Below, in pieces: positions 27,701 through 35,627 of a stretch of DNA of 64,000 nt. The stretch covers positions 496,001 through 560,000 of the forward strand of contig NZ_NPDL01000001.1 in NCBI RefSeq assembly GCF_002811475.1. The letters run 5' to 3'. The stretch's first letter is position 1, and every line of letters begins with the position of its first letter. The notes under the pieces were generated by a model. That model worked only from the letters and a program-made list of their open reading frames with translations. It was not told the origin of the DNA and did not search any database. Source of the DNA: Leptospira hartskeerlii. Lineage in GTDB: Bacteria; Spirochaetota; Leptospiria; Leptospirales; Leptospiraceae. The position numbers were made by a program, and so were the translations under genes.

Positions 27701-28511
27701 CATTTTGAGCAGTTCCGCTGCAGATCGTTCTTGCTGGATAATCTTCGTTGAATTTCCATTTTAGATCTTCCGGGCGAGAAGCATACAAATTCAATATATC
27801 GTCTTCCGGATTTTCATACCATCCGTTGATCACATACGAGATCTGGTTACTGCCCGGATCGAAGTCAGGTATTTCGAAACTTTCAATTAGGCTATCGTAA
27901 AATCCGAATACATTTCGGCAGTTAGGATAATAAGAAGAAAAGTTTACGTTTCCATAACCTATACTTGTGAGATCTTTCCCGGTTTGGATTTTGAGGTAAT
28001 TTCGATCTGTTTGATCCCGTTTTATCCAATCCATTAAAGAATATACTTTGCCTAGAAAAAGATGAAACTGGCTTTCCGTATCACAAGGAAATGTAGTGGG
28101 GAAATTCTCTGAGGAATTTAGCATAACGTAGTCGCTTTCGACGACCCATGATTGGATATGATTGATGGGCTTCTCTGGGTTTTTATAGGAGGTATAGATC
28201 CGGGTAACTAACCATCGGTTAGGTGCGGCAGGAAACGCAAGGTCTTGTGTTTCCGATACGGTTCCTTGAGTGATCACATCCGGTAAGGCCCAGTGCAGGT
28301 GGATTCCCTTTTCTAACGGGATCTGCGGAAACTTTTCAATCGCTTCCGCTAAGTAGGGACCGTTTAGCCAACTGGCTCCGTCTCTACTTTTCTTTGGTAA
28401 CATTTTAAAATCTGCAGAGGGTCCTAAGAAAGTTTCACCTTGAAGTTTGCTATTGACACAAAGTGCTTCCACGTGTATTGGAACGATTATATTCGAAGTT
28501 TTTAATATCAT
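24732..28511 (-). CDS. giant-operon gene 5: 1259-residue protein of unknown family
   Basis: Very large soluble-looking protein with no signal peptide or membrane segment. Conserved-looking blocks are IHLHWALPDVITQG followed by a PNRWLVTRIY patch (about residues 67-100), and GWYENPEDDILNLYAS then ICSGTAQNVIWDNN (about 225-275). A coiled-coil-like helix with LLNELNLLQYEYDKARNQLE lies near 385-415, and a C-terminal part ends FAKEGTWKSEP. I recall similar hypothetical proteins in other bacteria with the 'HLHWALPD' and 'GWY-NP-DDPL' patterns but no function. Starts 11 bases after the 267-residue gene. Its conservation with the other five genes suggests a common assembly or effector role; this is inference. 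Confidence 0.75.
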   Translation of the reverse strand: MILKTSNIIVPIHVEALCVNSKLQGETFLGPSADFKMLPKKSRDGASWLNGPYLAEAIEKFPQIPLEKGIHLHWALPDVITQGTVSETQDLAFPAAPNRWLVTRIYTSYKNPEKPINHIQSWVVESDYVMLNSSENFPTTFPCDTESQFHLFLGKVYSLMDWIKRDQTDRNYLKIQTGKDLTSIGYGNVNFSSYYPNCRNVFGFYDSLIESFEIPDFDPGSNQISYVINGWYENPEDDILNLYASRPEDLKWKFNEDYPARTICSGTAQNVIWDNNKDYNEIDQQSDLKVTIGNNDIECLSALFASDQGKHSNAVEYQLNALQLGILNKLAGESDLPAKLEEELHTKAFDVAKGGNIWEVVKKAKTETSLHSESATEVSLSEIAASLLNELNLLQYEYDKARNQLESLRESLYMDWYRSMLLQYLPDKSGAKSALSEEDTNDLLSNLQDYIATSQDSLLTNFVKEIGNYQYDPKTFICSTTSDPASLAQRIVNKWKALDQELAKGSMEYRIQLSNSPSYFRPKDPVILLSGDAASPSIRYGYDHTFDESGKLPCRKRNELLQHLTHKNTSLMFNIDDLSLEDTYEQLPLWDDIALILTEAFIADLNQSTFIAFCLYKKSETNSSVSFSELAKALQDFQTNLLRQNSIESSEFAVQGILPIMPLAINIWQSNPSSPLFLYWEVEYHPVQRLISGDHTSYAKDLISGNFLLDQFNVDFNARNDIPLGDYQKYSGTVMLTPHGFIDLKAALTQYLQESNDEELSELLKNAHFAPLLSQSLGGFHDALIMQHESIQMQVKDPQEPLPVYQNFVNSVAENVNNYLSTNPLPQNDFNPIRGGFANVSTLKLIDIFGKERILPTDPDHLIKSENLTVNTGNPNVDRLIYLPPRLSQHARLLFRWISANNDRIESNDHPASSPICGWVIPDLLYEGLFFYDYDGSPLGIINLINDRSVTRWTSFPQEGKNVLPLGSIADQINDIKKSVKNVHLLNFILSVFPIDDKESSLSRSAHFLDQLFNSINKSAGTIIPANTNEENNLALLMGRPLALVRASLDLELKGLPAHELSWATLQEETQNDPKQIRNTRGFTEVKFPVHLGDLTQVTDGLVGFFKGTENNTDYGTFFSPAAQDHQDIVKQPNDSTIMLTSDPLAATSYLTLLIDPRVNIHVTTGILPVGSISVPPDQFETALRKLQLAFPVHPILSAKFSVAIYKPLIPGYTWKWMFAKEGTWKSEPEIIKPSTVAEMGYTPQSVKEGWLILTPDSE

Positions 28512-28522
28512 GTATAGTCGGG

Positions 28523-29326
28523 TTATTTCTGATGGAAAGTAACTTGTCCCACTCCTTCTACCATTTGGTAGGCAATCTCCGCGGAAGTGAACGCTGCCTC
28601 GGCTGGGAATTCTTGTCGTATCGCTTCCGCCATGGCAGAAATGTTCAACACTAATTTTCGGTCAGACCTATACACGACAGGAGTAGATGATGCACCTGTG
28701 ACGCTTGCATCGTGAGTAGCCCGAGTCTTTTTAAAATACTGCAATGGGTTCATAGGATCTTCTATAGGTGGGGAGGCTTCTCCTTCCGGCATGTCCAGGC
28801 CAAAGTGCATAGATTCGGCCGGTTCATGTAATTGGATCTCGCTTAACTCTCCATCGAAAAGAGCAATTATGATATTTGGCGATAGGTGATCGATACGAAG
28901 GACAGGGAGTTCTTTTTCGGAATTTTTATCATATGCCTTAAATTCAATTCCAGGCCATCCCTTTACTACTTCAGATCTCAATAATATTCCGGTAATAATT
29001 TTCTGACGATCCGGACTTTGAGAACCTTCCGAAACCATATCCTTTATTCTTGAATGTACCTCATATTCTGTCGCCGAGAAGTTTCCAAGACTAAAGGCGC
29101 CATCGATCAATGCTGATATCCAGTTGCTGTCTATATAGAAAAATCGTAGCGATTCTTCCGGAAGCATGCGTTCGTCCGGTACTAGAAGATTAAAGGGAAT
29201 ATTTTCAAGTCTGCTGAGTCGGTCGAAATATTCAACGATCGAGGAAGGGAGTTCTTCGGTAGTCAACGGGACACTGACAGAATCCGGTTTGATTATATTA
29301 TTTGCATATGCTGATTTTAATTTCAT
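28523..29326 (-). CDS. giant-operon gene 4: 267-residue conserved protein
   Basis: Protein of unknown function. Its middle part carries well-formed blocks: NLLVPDERMLPEESLRFFYI (about residues 45-64), WISALIDGAFSLG, GILLRSEVVKGWPGIEFKAY (about 125-145), LRIDHLSPNIIIALFDGE and ESMHFGLD. I recall this pattern from hypothetical proteins of several bacterial phyla. No signal peptide or membrane segment. I start at ATG 29326: it comes 10 bases after the previous stop with a GAAGA ribosome site, whereas the longer frame from 29392 overlaps gene 3 by 56 bases. Small size and shape suggest a structural or adaptor subunit; unproven. Confidence 0.75.
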   Translation of the reverse strand: MKLKSAYANNIIKPDSVSVPLTTEELPSSIVEYFDRLSRLENIPFNLLVPDERMLPEESLRFFYIDSNWISALIDGAFSLGNFSATEYEVHSRIKDMVSEGSQSPDRQKIITGILLRSEVVKGWPGIEFKAYDKNSEKELPVLRIDHLSPNIIIALFDGELSEIQLHEPAESMHFGLDMPEGEASPPIEDPMNPLQYFKKTRATHDASVTGASSTPVVYRSDRKLVLNISAMAEAIRQEFPAEAAFTSAEIAYQMVEGVGQVTFHQK

Positions 29327-29336
29327 ATTCTTCGAT

Positions 29337-30812
29337 TTATGATTTCGGGATCGGAGGAGGTTGCGGTAATTTAATTTCTTTTTTCGGCGCAAGAGCTACT
29401 TTGTCGGATAGTGCCTTGATGGATGTTTGTACGAGCCGGTTTTGAAATGTTCTGCTTATGCTAACGGCGCTTTCTTCCGTTTTATTTTCTTTCCCGTAAA
29501 GAAGATCTTTCAGAAAATTTAATTCAGTTTTTTTGATCAGTTCATAAAGTTTTCCATTTTTCCATTCATGGATTGCCCCGGAGATATCCGGATTAGAAAG
29601 GCTTTCCATTTTTCCTAATTGCCACGCTACAGCATAGGAAACATCAAACATGCCGGACTCAGGATTATAGCGATAGGCGGCATCTGCGCTTTCGTATGTA
29701 TTGAAGTCTTTTGTCGCTTTTCGAAATGGAACTAACGGAGAACGATACCAAGATACCGTTTTTCCTCCCTCTCTCATAAGATGATCTACGGCAGTATATC
29801 CCATTTTTATTGGACCTTTAATCGCCTCGCCTGATTTTGCATCCGGTAATTGAAATGGTCCGGCGTCCAATTCTTTGAGATAAGTACTAAAATTTTTAGA
29901 TTCTTTCATGCATTGAAAGCTCCACTTTTTTAAGCTCACCAGTCGGACATGTGTGGTTCCTGACGGAAGGGGAGTGTTCGGGATCCCTTTTTGATTTGGA
30001 AGATAATTTTCCATCTTTTCTAAAGAGATGAGATGTACAGTGCTACTTCTTCCCATAACTGGAAGCCTGTTTGCTACTATGGTTGCAAGATCCGTTTCGT
30101 CATTTACGGATTTTTGTTGTTGTGACTGACTCTTGCTACTCGTATTTACTTTTCTTACATGCGTAAGCCATCGAATGTCTTGGATGGTCGGGCATATTTC
30201 GTAGAACAAATCCAAAGGAACATCGATATATTGGATCTGGTCCGTAGATTTTTCTCCATAGTCTAGATCCGGTAAAAAAGAATAAGAGGCGATGCCTGCC
30301 GGTAGGTTTCCATCCGATGCCACGGCTGTTTTGGAATAAAGATCGCTTATAACGCCTTGAACGATATTTGGTACCGGATCAAATTGATCGAATACCATAA
30401 GGGCAAGCCATCCCGTAATAGTTTCCGGATGTTTAACATTGAAGTTATCATGTAGTGCTGAACGTTGCCAAGGAAGTGTGGGTTGGGATAAAACAATATG
30501 CGGTAATACGTTAAAATATTCACCGGTCGTATTTTCCGGTGGGAAGACGCTTTGAATCTCTTCTGGAGAAAGTTTAAAGCGTTCACCTCTTACCGCAAAG
30601 GAACGAATCGTCTCGAATTGGTCGATAAGTTTTTCGCGTGCGGGGTCTTCCGTTTGCGTAATTTCGGATAAAACTGGTTGGTCACTGTTTGCGATGAATT
30701 GCTTTACGGTTAGAGTATATTCTCCTGCTTCTATAGCAGGTAATTTAAATTCTTCGAAGGCGACTTGTCCTTTCGAAGTGAAATCAGGATCTGATTCGGT
30801 AGTCGGCATCAT
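29337..30812 (-). CDS. giant-operon gene 3: 491-residue conserved protein
   Basis: Unknown function. An N-terminal beta region (LPAIEAGEYTLTVKQFIA, about 25-41) resembles a short Ig-like strand pair. The main recognisable block is RGERFKLSPEEIQSVFPPEN (75-94) followed by YFNVLPHIVLSQPTLPWQRS (99-118) and WLALMVFDQFDP. I recall these motifs in uncharacterised bacterial proteins. The C-terminus is proline-rich (KEIKLPQPPPIPKS). The start ATG directly follows the TAA of the DUF6603 gene, whose last codons (GGAGAG) act as the ribosome site; two adjacent ATGs make the exact start uncertain by one codon. No secretion signal. Confidence 0.75.
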   Translation of the reverse strand: MMPTTESDPDFTSKGQVAFEEFKLPAIEAGEYTLTVKQFIANSDQPVLSEITQTEDPAREKLIDQFETIRSFAVRGERFKLSPEEIQSVFPPENTTGEYFNVLPHIVLSQPTLPWQRSALHDNFNVKHPETITGWLALMVFDQFDPVPNIVQGVISDLYSKTAVASDGNLPAGIASYSFLPDLDYGEKSTDQIQYIDVPLDLFYEICPTIQDIRWLTHVRKVNTSSKSQSQQQKSVNDETDLATIVANRLPVMGRSSTVHLISLEKMENYLPNQKGIPNTPLPSGTTHVRLVSLKKWSFQCMKESKNFSTYLKELDAGPFQLPDAKSGEAIKGPIKMGYTAVDHLMREGGKTVSWYRSPLVPFRKATKDFNTYESADAAYRYNPESGMFDVSYAVAWQLGKMESLSNPDISGAIHEWKNGKLYELIKKTELNFLKDLLYGKENKTEESAVSISRTFQNRLVQTSIKALSDKVALAPKKEIKLPQPPPIPKS

Positions 30813-33800
30813 TTACTCTCCTAATAGCGTTACGACTGGCCAGTCGTCCAGAACTGTTTCCGTTGAAAAAATTTTCAGATCTACTTGATCATCCAGATCT
30901 AATCCGAACAGCTTCAGATCTTGAAGAATGTTCTTTCTGTATGCTTGTATTTCTGTCGCTTCAATATCTTGAAGTATTAGATTTCTATTAATTATCTCCT
31001 TTCCACTTCTATTATAGGTCAGATTCTCCTCCGATATGTTAGTTTCGAATGCATCGGAAGCCGGTGCTGTAGCATCGCTGTAGAAGATAATGTTAAGGTT
31101 GTTCTGTTCGAAGAGCAGCAATGAGATCGGAGACCAGGGAGTCTCCTTCGCTTCCGGTAATATTGGCCTTAGGGCGAATCCGACCAACGCTTTCGGAACG
31201 GTCCTAGGGCCATTCATTCCTTGATCTTCTAACCATAAGGCTCCCGGTTGTCCGCTAATGATCGGATCTATTAGAAAATTATCATCCAGAGTCGAGTCGC
31301 CGTGCTTGCTGAGGGTGATGGATATTTTTGTTTGGAAGTGCTGCGGGTTATAAGCAGACGGGTTTACACCGAAATCCATCGACCAACTATCGTCTTTCCT
31401 TGCGAAGGTTTCATTGTTAAATTGAACATACTTTAGAGGAATGACGGTATGAATCATCAATTCGGCATGTTCGGAGGATAATATCCAGTCGAATGTATCG
31501 TTCTTATCCGAAAGGTCCACTAACAGACCTTGGGAAACCCTGATGGAGAGGTAGTTGTCTTTTTGCCCGACTAATGGAGCCGGTAAGAAAGATTGTTTGA
31601 ACTGGTCCCATGTCAGAGGGATTCTTTGCGGACTCGAATCTCCGAAATGAATGCTAAAGGAACAAACATAAAGATGTACGCGGGCAGTTCCACCGAAATT
31701 GGGCCCATGAAAATCGACTCCAACGCCGACACTTACGGATATCCTAATATGAGCAAAGAGTATGCTGATGGTAAGCGAGACTCCGATACTTATTGATACG
31801 CTAGCTTCGTAATAAAATGGTTTCCATTGCATTAGGAAATCGATCTCTGCGGTAAACCAGGCATCGATTCCCCCCGATTCCCATATTGCGTTAAAGCTTC
31901 CTCCGGCCATGAGCGCATGAGGTACAACCGCAAAATACATAGAGCCACTGATCGATAAATTGGAAGATAGTCTCCAGTTGAAGCCGATCCGGGATAGATT
32001 GGGATAATGGGCCGGTGCTTGAAACTTAGGATGGTATCCACCCAAACTATATACGAAGTCTCCCTCGTTTTCACCGGCAAACCACTTGCAATAAGCAAAG
32101 TAACCGCTCAACCGATTGATTGGGGCAAATAAATAGGAGGCTTTGGTAAGACCTCCGCATACTTTCAAATATCCTTTGGCTTCACTATAAGAAGCGAACA
32201 ACACCATTTCCGCATAAGCAATGGGGTTGGGTATTTGGCTAGGAACGCTCATGCGAGAAAAGCCTAAGATATTTGCCTCAAGTCCTTCCCGATCCATATC
32301 TATGATCAAAAGTGCTAATGAGTTGATTAGTTCGAATGAGTTAAATGTGATCCCTGCGGCGAACCATTTTGCTCCAAGTTCAGGGACAATATCCGCAGAC
32401 ATTTCCCTCATGACCATTACAGGGTCAGAAGTATTGGAAAACATGGTCTGTTGCGGTAAGGCCGCATTGATCAGACTGAAATCCCGAATCCTTTCTAATT
32501 GAGGTATCTTGAGTTTGCTATTATAACCCATTCCTGCGGCAGCTCCCGTTAGCCGGAACAGGCTAGGTTCGGTTAACGGGAATTTCAGAATCGCAAAAAT
32601 GAAAAACGAGGGGTGGCCATCGATCGTACCGTAAGCTCCTACGGCAGTCATGTCGAAACTGGTTAGGCTCAGCCTTGCTAATCCTTGATAGACCTCCCCT
32701 GACCTTAAAAAGCCCCCCCCGATAGTCACAGGAGGATTATTGTATTCTACGCTGAGGCCGCTCAGTTCAAACGTCGGCGAAAAATCCGTGAATGGAGTGT
32801 TTAATCCAAGTCCTGCAAGGCCGATCTTGATCCCACCTAAATCGATAAAGGCATCAATGAGTAAACCTACTCTAGAATTTTGGAATCGTACACCGATGCG
32901 ATCCAAATTGAATGCCTTGAAGTTTAAGTGTACGGGAAACCATTTTGTTTTATCAACGGGAGTCTGCTGTGTGATAGGATCGGGCGGAATATAAGCTCCA
33001 GGAAATTGTTCCTGAGATTGTGTTTTGGATTCTATTGGAACGGATAGTGCAACGTTAGATCCAGCTAATTGGAGTTTTACGGAAAAGGAAGAGCCACTCT
33101 CTACCGAAGTAGAAGACGCAGGGCTCAATGCAGATTGCGGCAATTTTTGAAGGAGAGTTTCCAATTCTACACCCTTAAATTCTCGAGAGGCAATCGTGCA
33201 ATTGATCGAATGCAACTTCATGTCGCCTACAGCACTCAATTGAGGACCGGCAACCGGCAAATCTTTTAGGTCTATATCAACGTCAATTTCTAGGCAAACG
33301 ATATGGTCCCAATGAGCTTTGCTACTATTGCTGCCCTCACTGCTGGCGTTGGTGGGAGTCTTGCCATATGTATCTGCGGGGTCCAGCTTTTGAGCGAGTA
33401 GGCTGATCTTTCCCAATTGTTTTTCGCCGTCTTTTACCGTGCCGGAAATCACCATGCATTTGTTAGGGGAACCGACATTAAACTCCATGTAAAGATCATG
33501 GATTGTCAGTTCGCCCAGCCATATGGGCATTTCTAATCCGATCCATTCTCCCAGATTTTCGATCAATTTGCCGAAAGGAATCGGAGATGCGCCTTGTGCA
33601 AGTTGGAATACCCAACCTTGCAGAGAATCGCTGTTAGTTGATCCCTGCGGTAAATCAGATACTTTTTTGTCGGCAGCCAACGTAAGTTGCACGCCTCCGA
33701 CATCGAAGGTGATATGGATCGTGGATTGTTTGGAGTATCGCTTTTGTTGCGGATCCACCAGGGTTCGGCTTACATGGAAGAAATTAATCTGAAGCCCCAG

Positions 33801-35594
33801 TCCTTCAAAAAAAGGAATGGTGTCCGAAGAACTTCCTTGGATATCGAACTCCCCTGTTTTTGGTGTTACGGAAATAGCTAGGTTTTCAACGGTAAAGTCC
33901 GGAAACTCTAAGGGAAGATCTATACCATGCAGGAACTGGTCGATCAGATTTCCGACATTAATGGAAGAGAAGAAGGTTTTAATACTTAATTCTTTTTGAA
34001 TATCGACCGTAATGATGGCACTAGTGTCTCCAATTAAGAAACTACCGCTTAGAACTGCTGTTGTATTTTTTTCTTCTTTTTGGAGTTCTATATGCATTCC
34101 TGTGACGGTAAGCATTGATTTTCCGCTGATGTTGATTTCCCAATCGGATCCTATGTCCAGGATCAGTCCGAAGGTTTTGGTCTTGTAATTTCCATCCAGT
34201 TCGAAATCGACAATTTCTATTTCCGGCATATGGTTCACGCTTAGCAATTCCTCCAGAAAAGATCCGATCTCTAATTTCTGGTTAGGAGCTAAGAAGATCG
34301 AGATGTCTCCCGGATCAGGGTCTAACGTGGTAATCAAGTCAGTTCCGTTAAGATCCCATACTCCGACCACTCGGAGAGAAGTTGTTTCAGGATTTACGGA
34401 ATTCGCATATTGTTTCTTATAGATCAGTTGAGGAAGGATGCTGACTTTTCCTTCCAAAAGTTGCCAGGGTGACGAGGTAGTTAAAGTAAAACCTAAGGAA
34501 TTGATTCCGGCATTACTGCTTAAAGATAAACTAAAGTTAATCTCCTTCAAACTAATATCGCCTAATGCACTGAAGTCGGATGGCAAGTTGAGGTTGCCTA
34601 GGCTGAGAGCAGCGATAAGTTTTTGGACAGTAATGAGGCCGGAATCAAAATATCCTGTAATTGTAAGGTTTTTACTCCCAATGCCTGCGAAAACGACCAA
34701 CTCTAGGTCACCGATCTGCACATCTAAGTAAAAACCAGGATCCACTCCTGAGATAATGCTAAGGCCCGTGCGAATGTTGAGAGTCTTTAAACTGATTTGA
34801 ATGGAACCTACCGAGAAAGAGATCCCTTCGTCAAAATGATAGCCGATGTCGGCTACTCCATCTCGGATAATCGGAACATCCGTCTCCGGTGCTTCATGTT
34901 CCGGGATATATTCCGGTCCGATACAAGCAAAAATGGGTAATGAGCTAGGTAGATTGGGGATAAAGCTTAAAGTAGTCCAGAAATCGCCTTGCGGTGCAAT
35001 GTTGCCGGTAAAATTCAGTCCCGCCTTTAATTCTTGTCCGGCAATATCCAAGGGTAAATTAGTATTTTCTAATAAAGAACTGGTGCGATATGTGATCTCA
35101 TTATGCTTTTGAGCTTCCGAAGCTTCGAAAAAATCAAAAGAAGAATAACGGACATCGATTTTATCGATATCAATTTCCTTGAAAAATGATTCTTGTCGGC
35201 CCAAGGAGATCTTATCCGGAGCACTGTCTTCATATCCGGGAAGATTTTGATATACTTTTGTAATATTCCAATGGTCGGGAAAGTTAGAAGGAACAATCAA
35301 ACATTCGAGTCGTTTTTTATCGGAAGAACCTGTTTCCCAAGATAAGAAAAATGTAATGGTGACTTGTATGTCCTCAAACTGAAGGAGATTCGTTTTTCCG
35401 GATATGCTAAAATTGCCATTTCCGTCCTGGGTTGACTTTTGAGGCTGCCCGATTTTGAAAGAGTCTGTTTTTAGAATGGTAAATAACTGATCCGTTAGGT
35501 AGTCTTCTTGGAGCGTTGTTTTGTCCAAGACGAGATCCAAGTTAGGCGTGATTGCTATCCTCGAAAATAGATTGTTCAGCTGAGGGTTCGTCAT
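30813..35594 (-). CDS. giant-operon gene 2: DUF6603 protein, 1593 residues
   Basis: Huge beta-rich protein. The DUF6603 core spans about residues 880-1320. Diagnostic blocks are LSVEYNNPPVTIGGGFLR (about 950), LTGAAAGMGYNSKLKIP, GGYHPKFQAPAHYP, GFNWRLSSNLSISGSMYF, PHALMAGGSFNAIW, MQWKPFYYEASVSI and FGGTARVHLYVCSFSIHFGD. The first 880 residues repeat amphipathic strand patterns (e.g. LDIGSDWEINISGKSMLTV; FTVENLAISVTP) that suggest an extended beta groove or solenoid. No signal peptide or membrane helix is visible. A run of eight G on the coding strand lies at 32713-32720. DUF6603 has no known function that I am aware of. Confidence 0.8.
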   Translation of the reverse strand: MTNPQLNNLFSRIAITPNLDLVLDKTTLQEDYLTDQLFTILKTDSFKIGQPQKSTQDGNGNFSISGKTNLLQFEDIQVTITFFLSWETGSSDKKRLECLIVPSNFPDHWNITKVYQNLPGYEDSAPDKISLGRQESFFKEIDIDKIDVRYSSFDFFEASEAQKHNEITYRTSSLLENTNLPLDIAGQELKAGLNFTGNIAPQGDFWTTLSFIPNLPSSLPIFACIGPEYIPEHEAPETDVPIIRDGVADIGYHFDEGISFSVGSIQISLKTLNIRTGLSIISGVDPGFYLDVQIGDLELVVFAGIGSKNLTITGYFDSGLITVQKLIAALSLGNLNLPSDFSALGDISLKEINFSLSLSSNAGINSLGFTLTTSSPWQLLEGKVSILPQLIYKKQYANSVNPETTSLRVVGVWDLNGTDLITTLDPDPGDISIFLAPNQKLEIGSFLEELLSVNHMPEIEIVDFELDGNYKTKTFGLILDIGSDWEINISGKSMLTVTGMHIELQKEEKNTTAVLSGSFLIGDTSAIITVDIQKELSIKTFFSSINVGNLIDQFLHGIDLPLEFPDFTVENLAISVTPKTGEFDIQGSSSDTIPFFEGLGLQINFFHVSRTLVDPQQKRYSKQSTIHITFDVGGVQLTLAADKKVSDLPQGSTNSDSLQGWVFQLAQGASPIPFGKLIENLGEWIGLEMPIWLGELTIHDLYMEFNVGSPNKCMVISGTVKDGEKQLGKISLLAQKLDPADTYGKTPTNASSEGSNSSKAHWDHIVCLEIDVDIDLKDLPVAGPQLSAVGDMKLHSINCTIASREFKGVELETLLQKLPQSALSPASSTSVESGSSFSVKLQLAGSNVALSVPIESKTQSQEQFPGAYIPPDPITQQTPVDKTKWFPVHLNFKAFNLDRIGVRFQNSRVGLLIDAFIDLGGIKIGLAGLGLNTPFTDFSPTFELSGLSVEYNNPPVTIGGGFLRSGEVYQGLARLSLTSFDMTAVGAYGTIDGHPSFFIFAILKFPLTEPSLFRLTGAAAGMGYNSKLKIPQLERIRDFSLINAALPQQTMFSNTSDPVMVMREMSADIVPELGAKWFAAGITFNSFELINSLALLIIDMDREGLEANILGFSRMSVPSQIPNPIAYAEMVLFASYSEAKGYLKVCGGLTKASYLFAPINRLSGYFAYCKWFAGENEGDFVYSLGGYHPKFQAPAHYPNLSRIGFNWRLSSNLSISGSMYFAVVPHALMAGGSFNAIWESGGIDAWFTAEIDFLMQWKPFYYEASVSISIGVSLTISILFAHIRISVSVGVGVDFHGPNFGGTARVHLYVCSFSIHFGDSSPQRIPLTWDQFKQSFLPAPLVGQKDNYLSIRVSQGLLVDLSDKNDTFDWILSSEHAELMIHTVIPLKYVQFNNETFARKDDSWSMDFGVNPSAYNPQHFQTKISITLSKHGDSTLDDNFLIDPIISGQPGALWLEDQGMNGPRTVPKALVGFALRPILPEAKETPWSPISLLLFEQNNLNIIFYSDATAPASDAFETNISEENLTYNRSGKEIINRNLILQDIEATEIQAYRKNILQDLKLFGLDLDDQVDLKIFSTETVLDDWPVVTLLGE

Positions 35595-35627
35595 GTTCTT
35601 TTTACTAAATCCAAATATAACTTGACT

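Noticed and set aside
29327..29392. Longer N-terminus for the 267-residue gene of the giant operon
   Set aside because: Would overlap the previous gene by 56 bases and adds a Lys/Arg-rich stretch; the ATG at 29326 has a better ribosome site.
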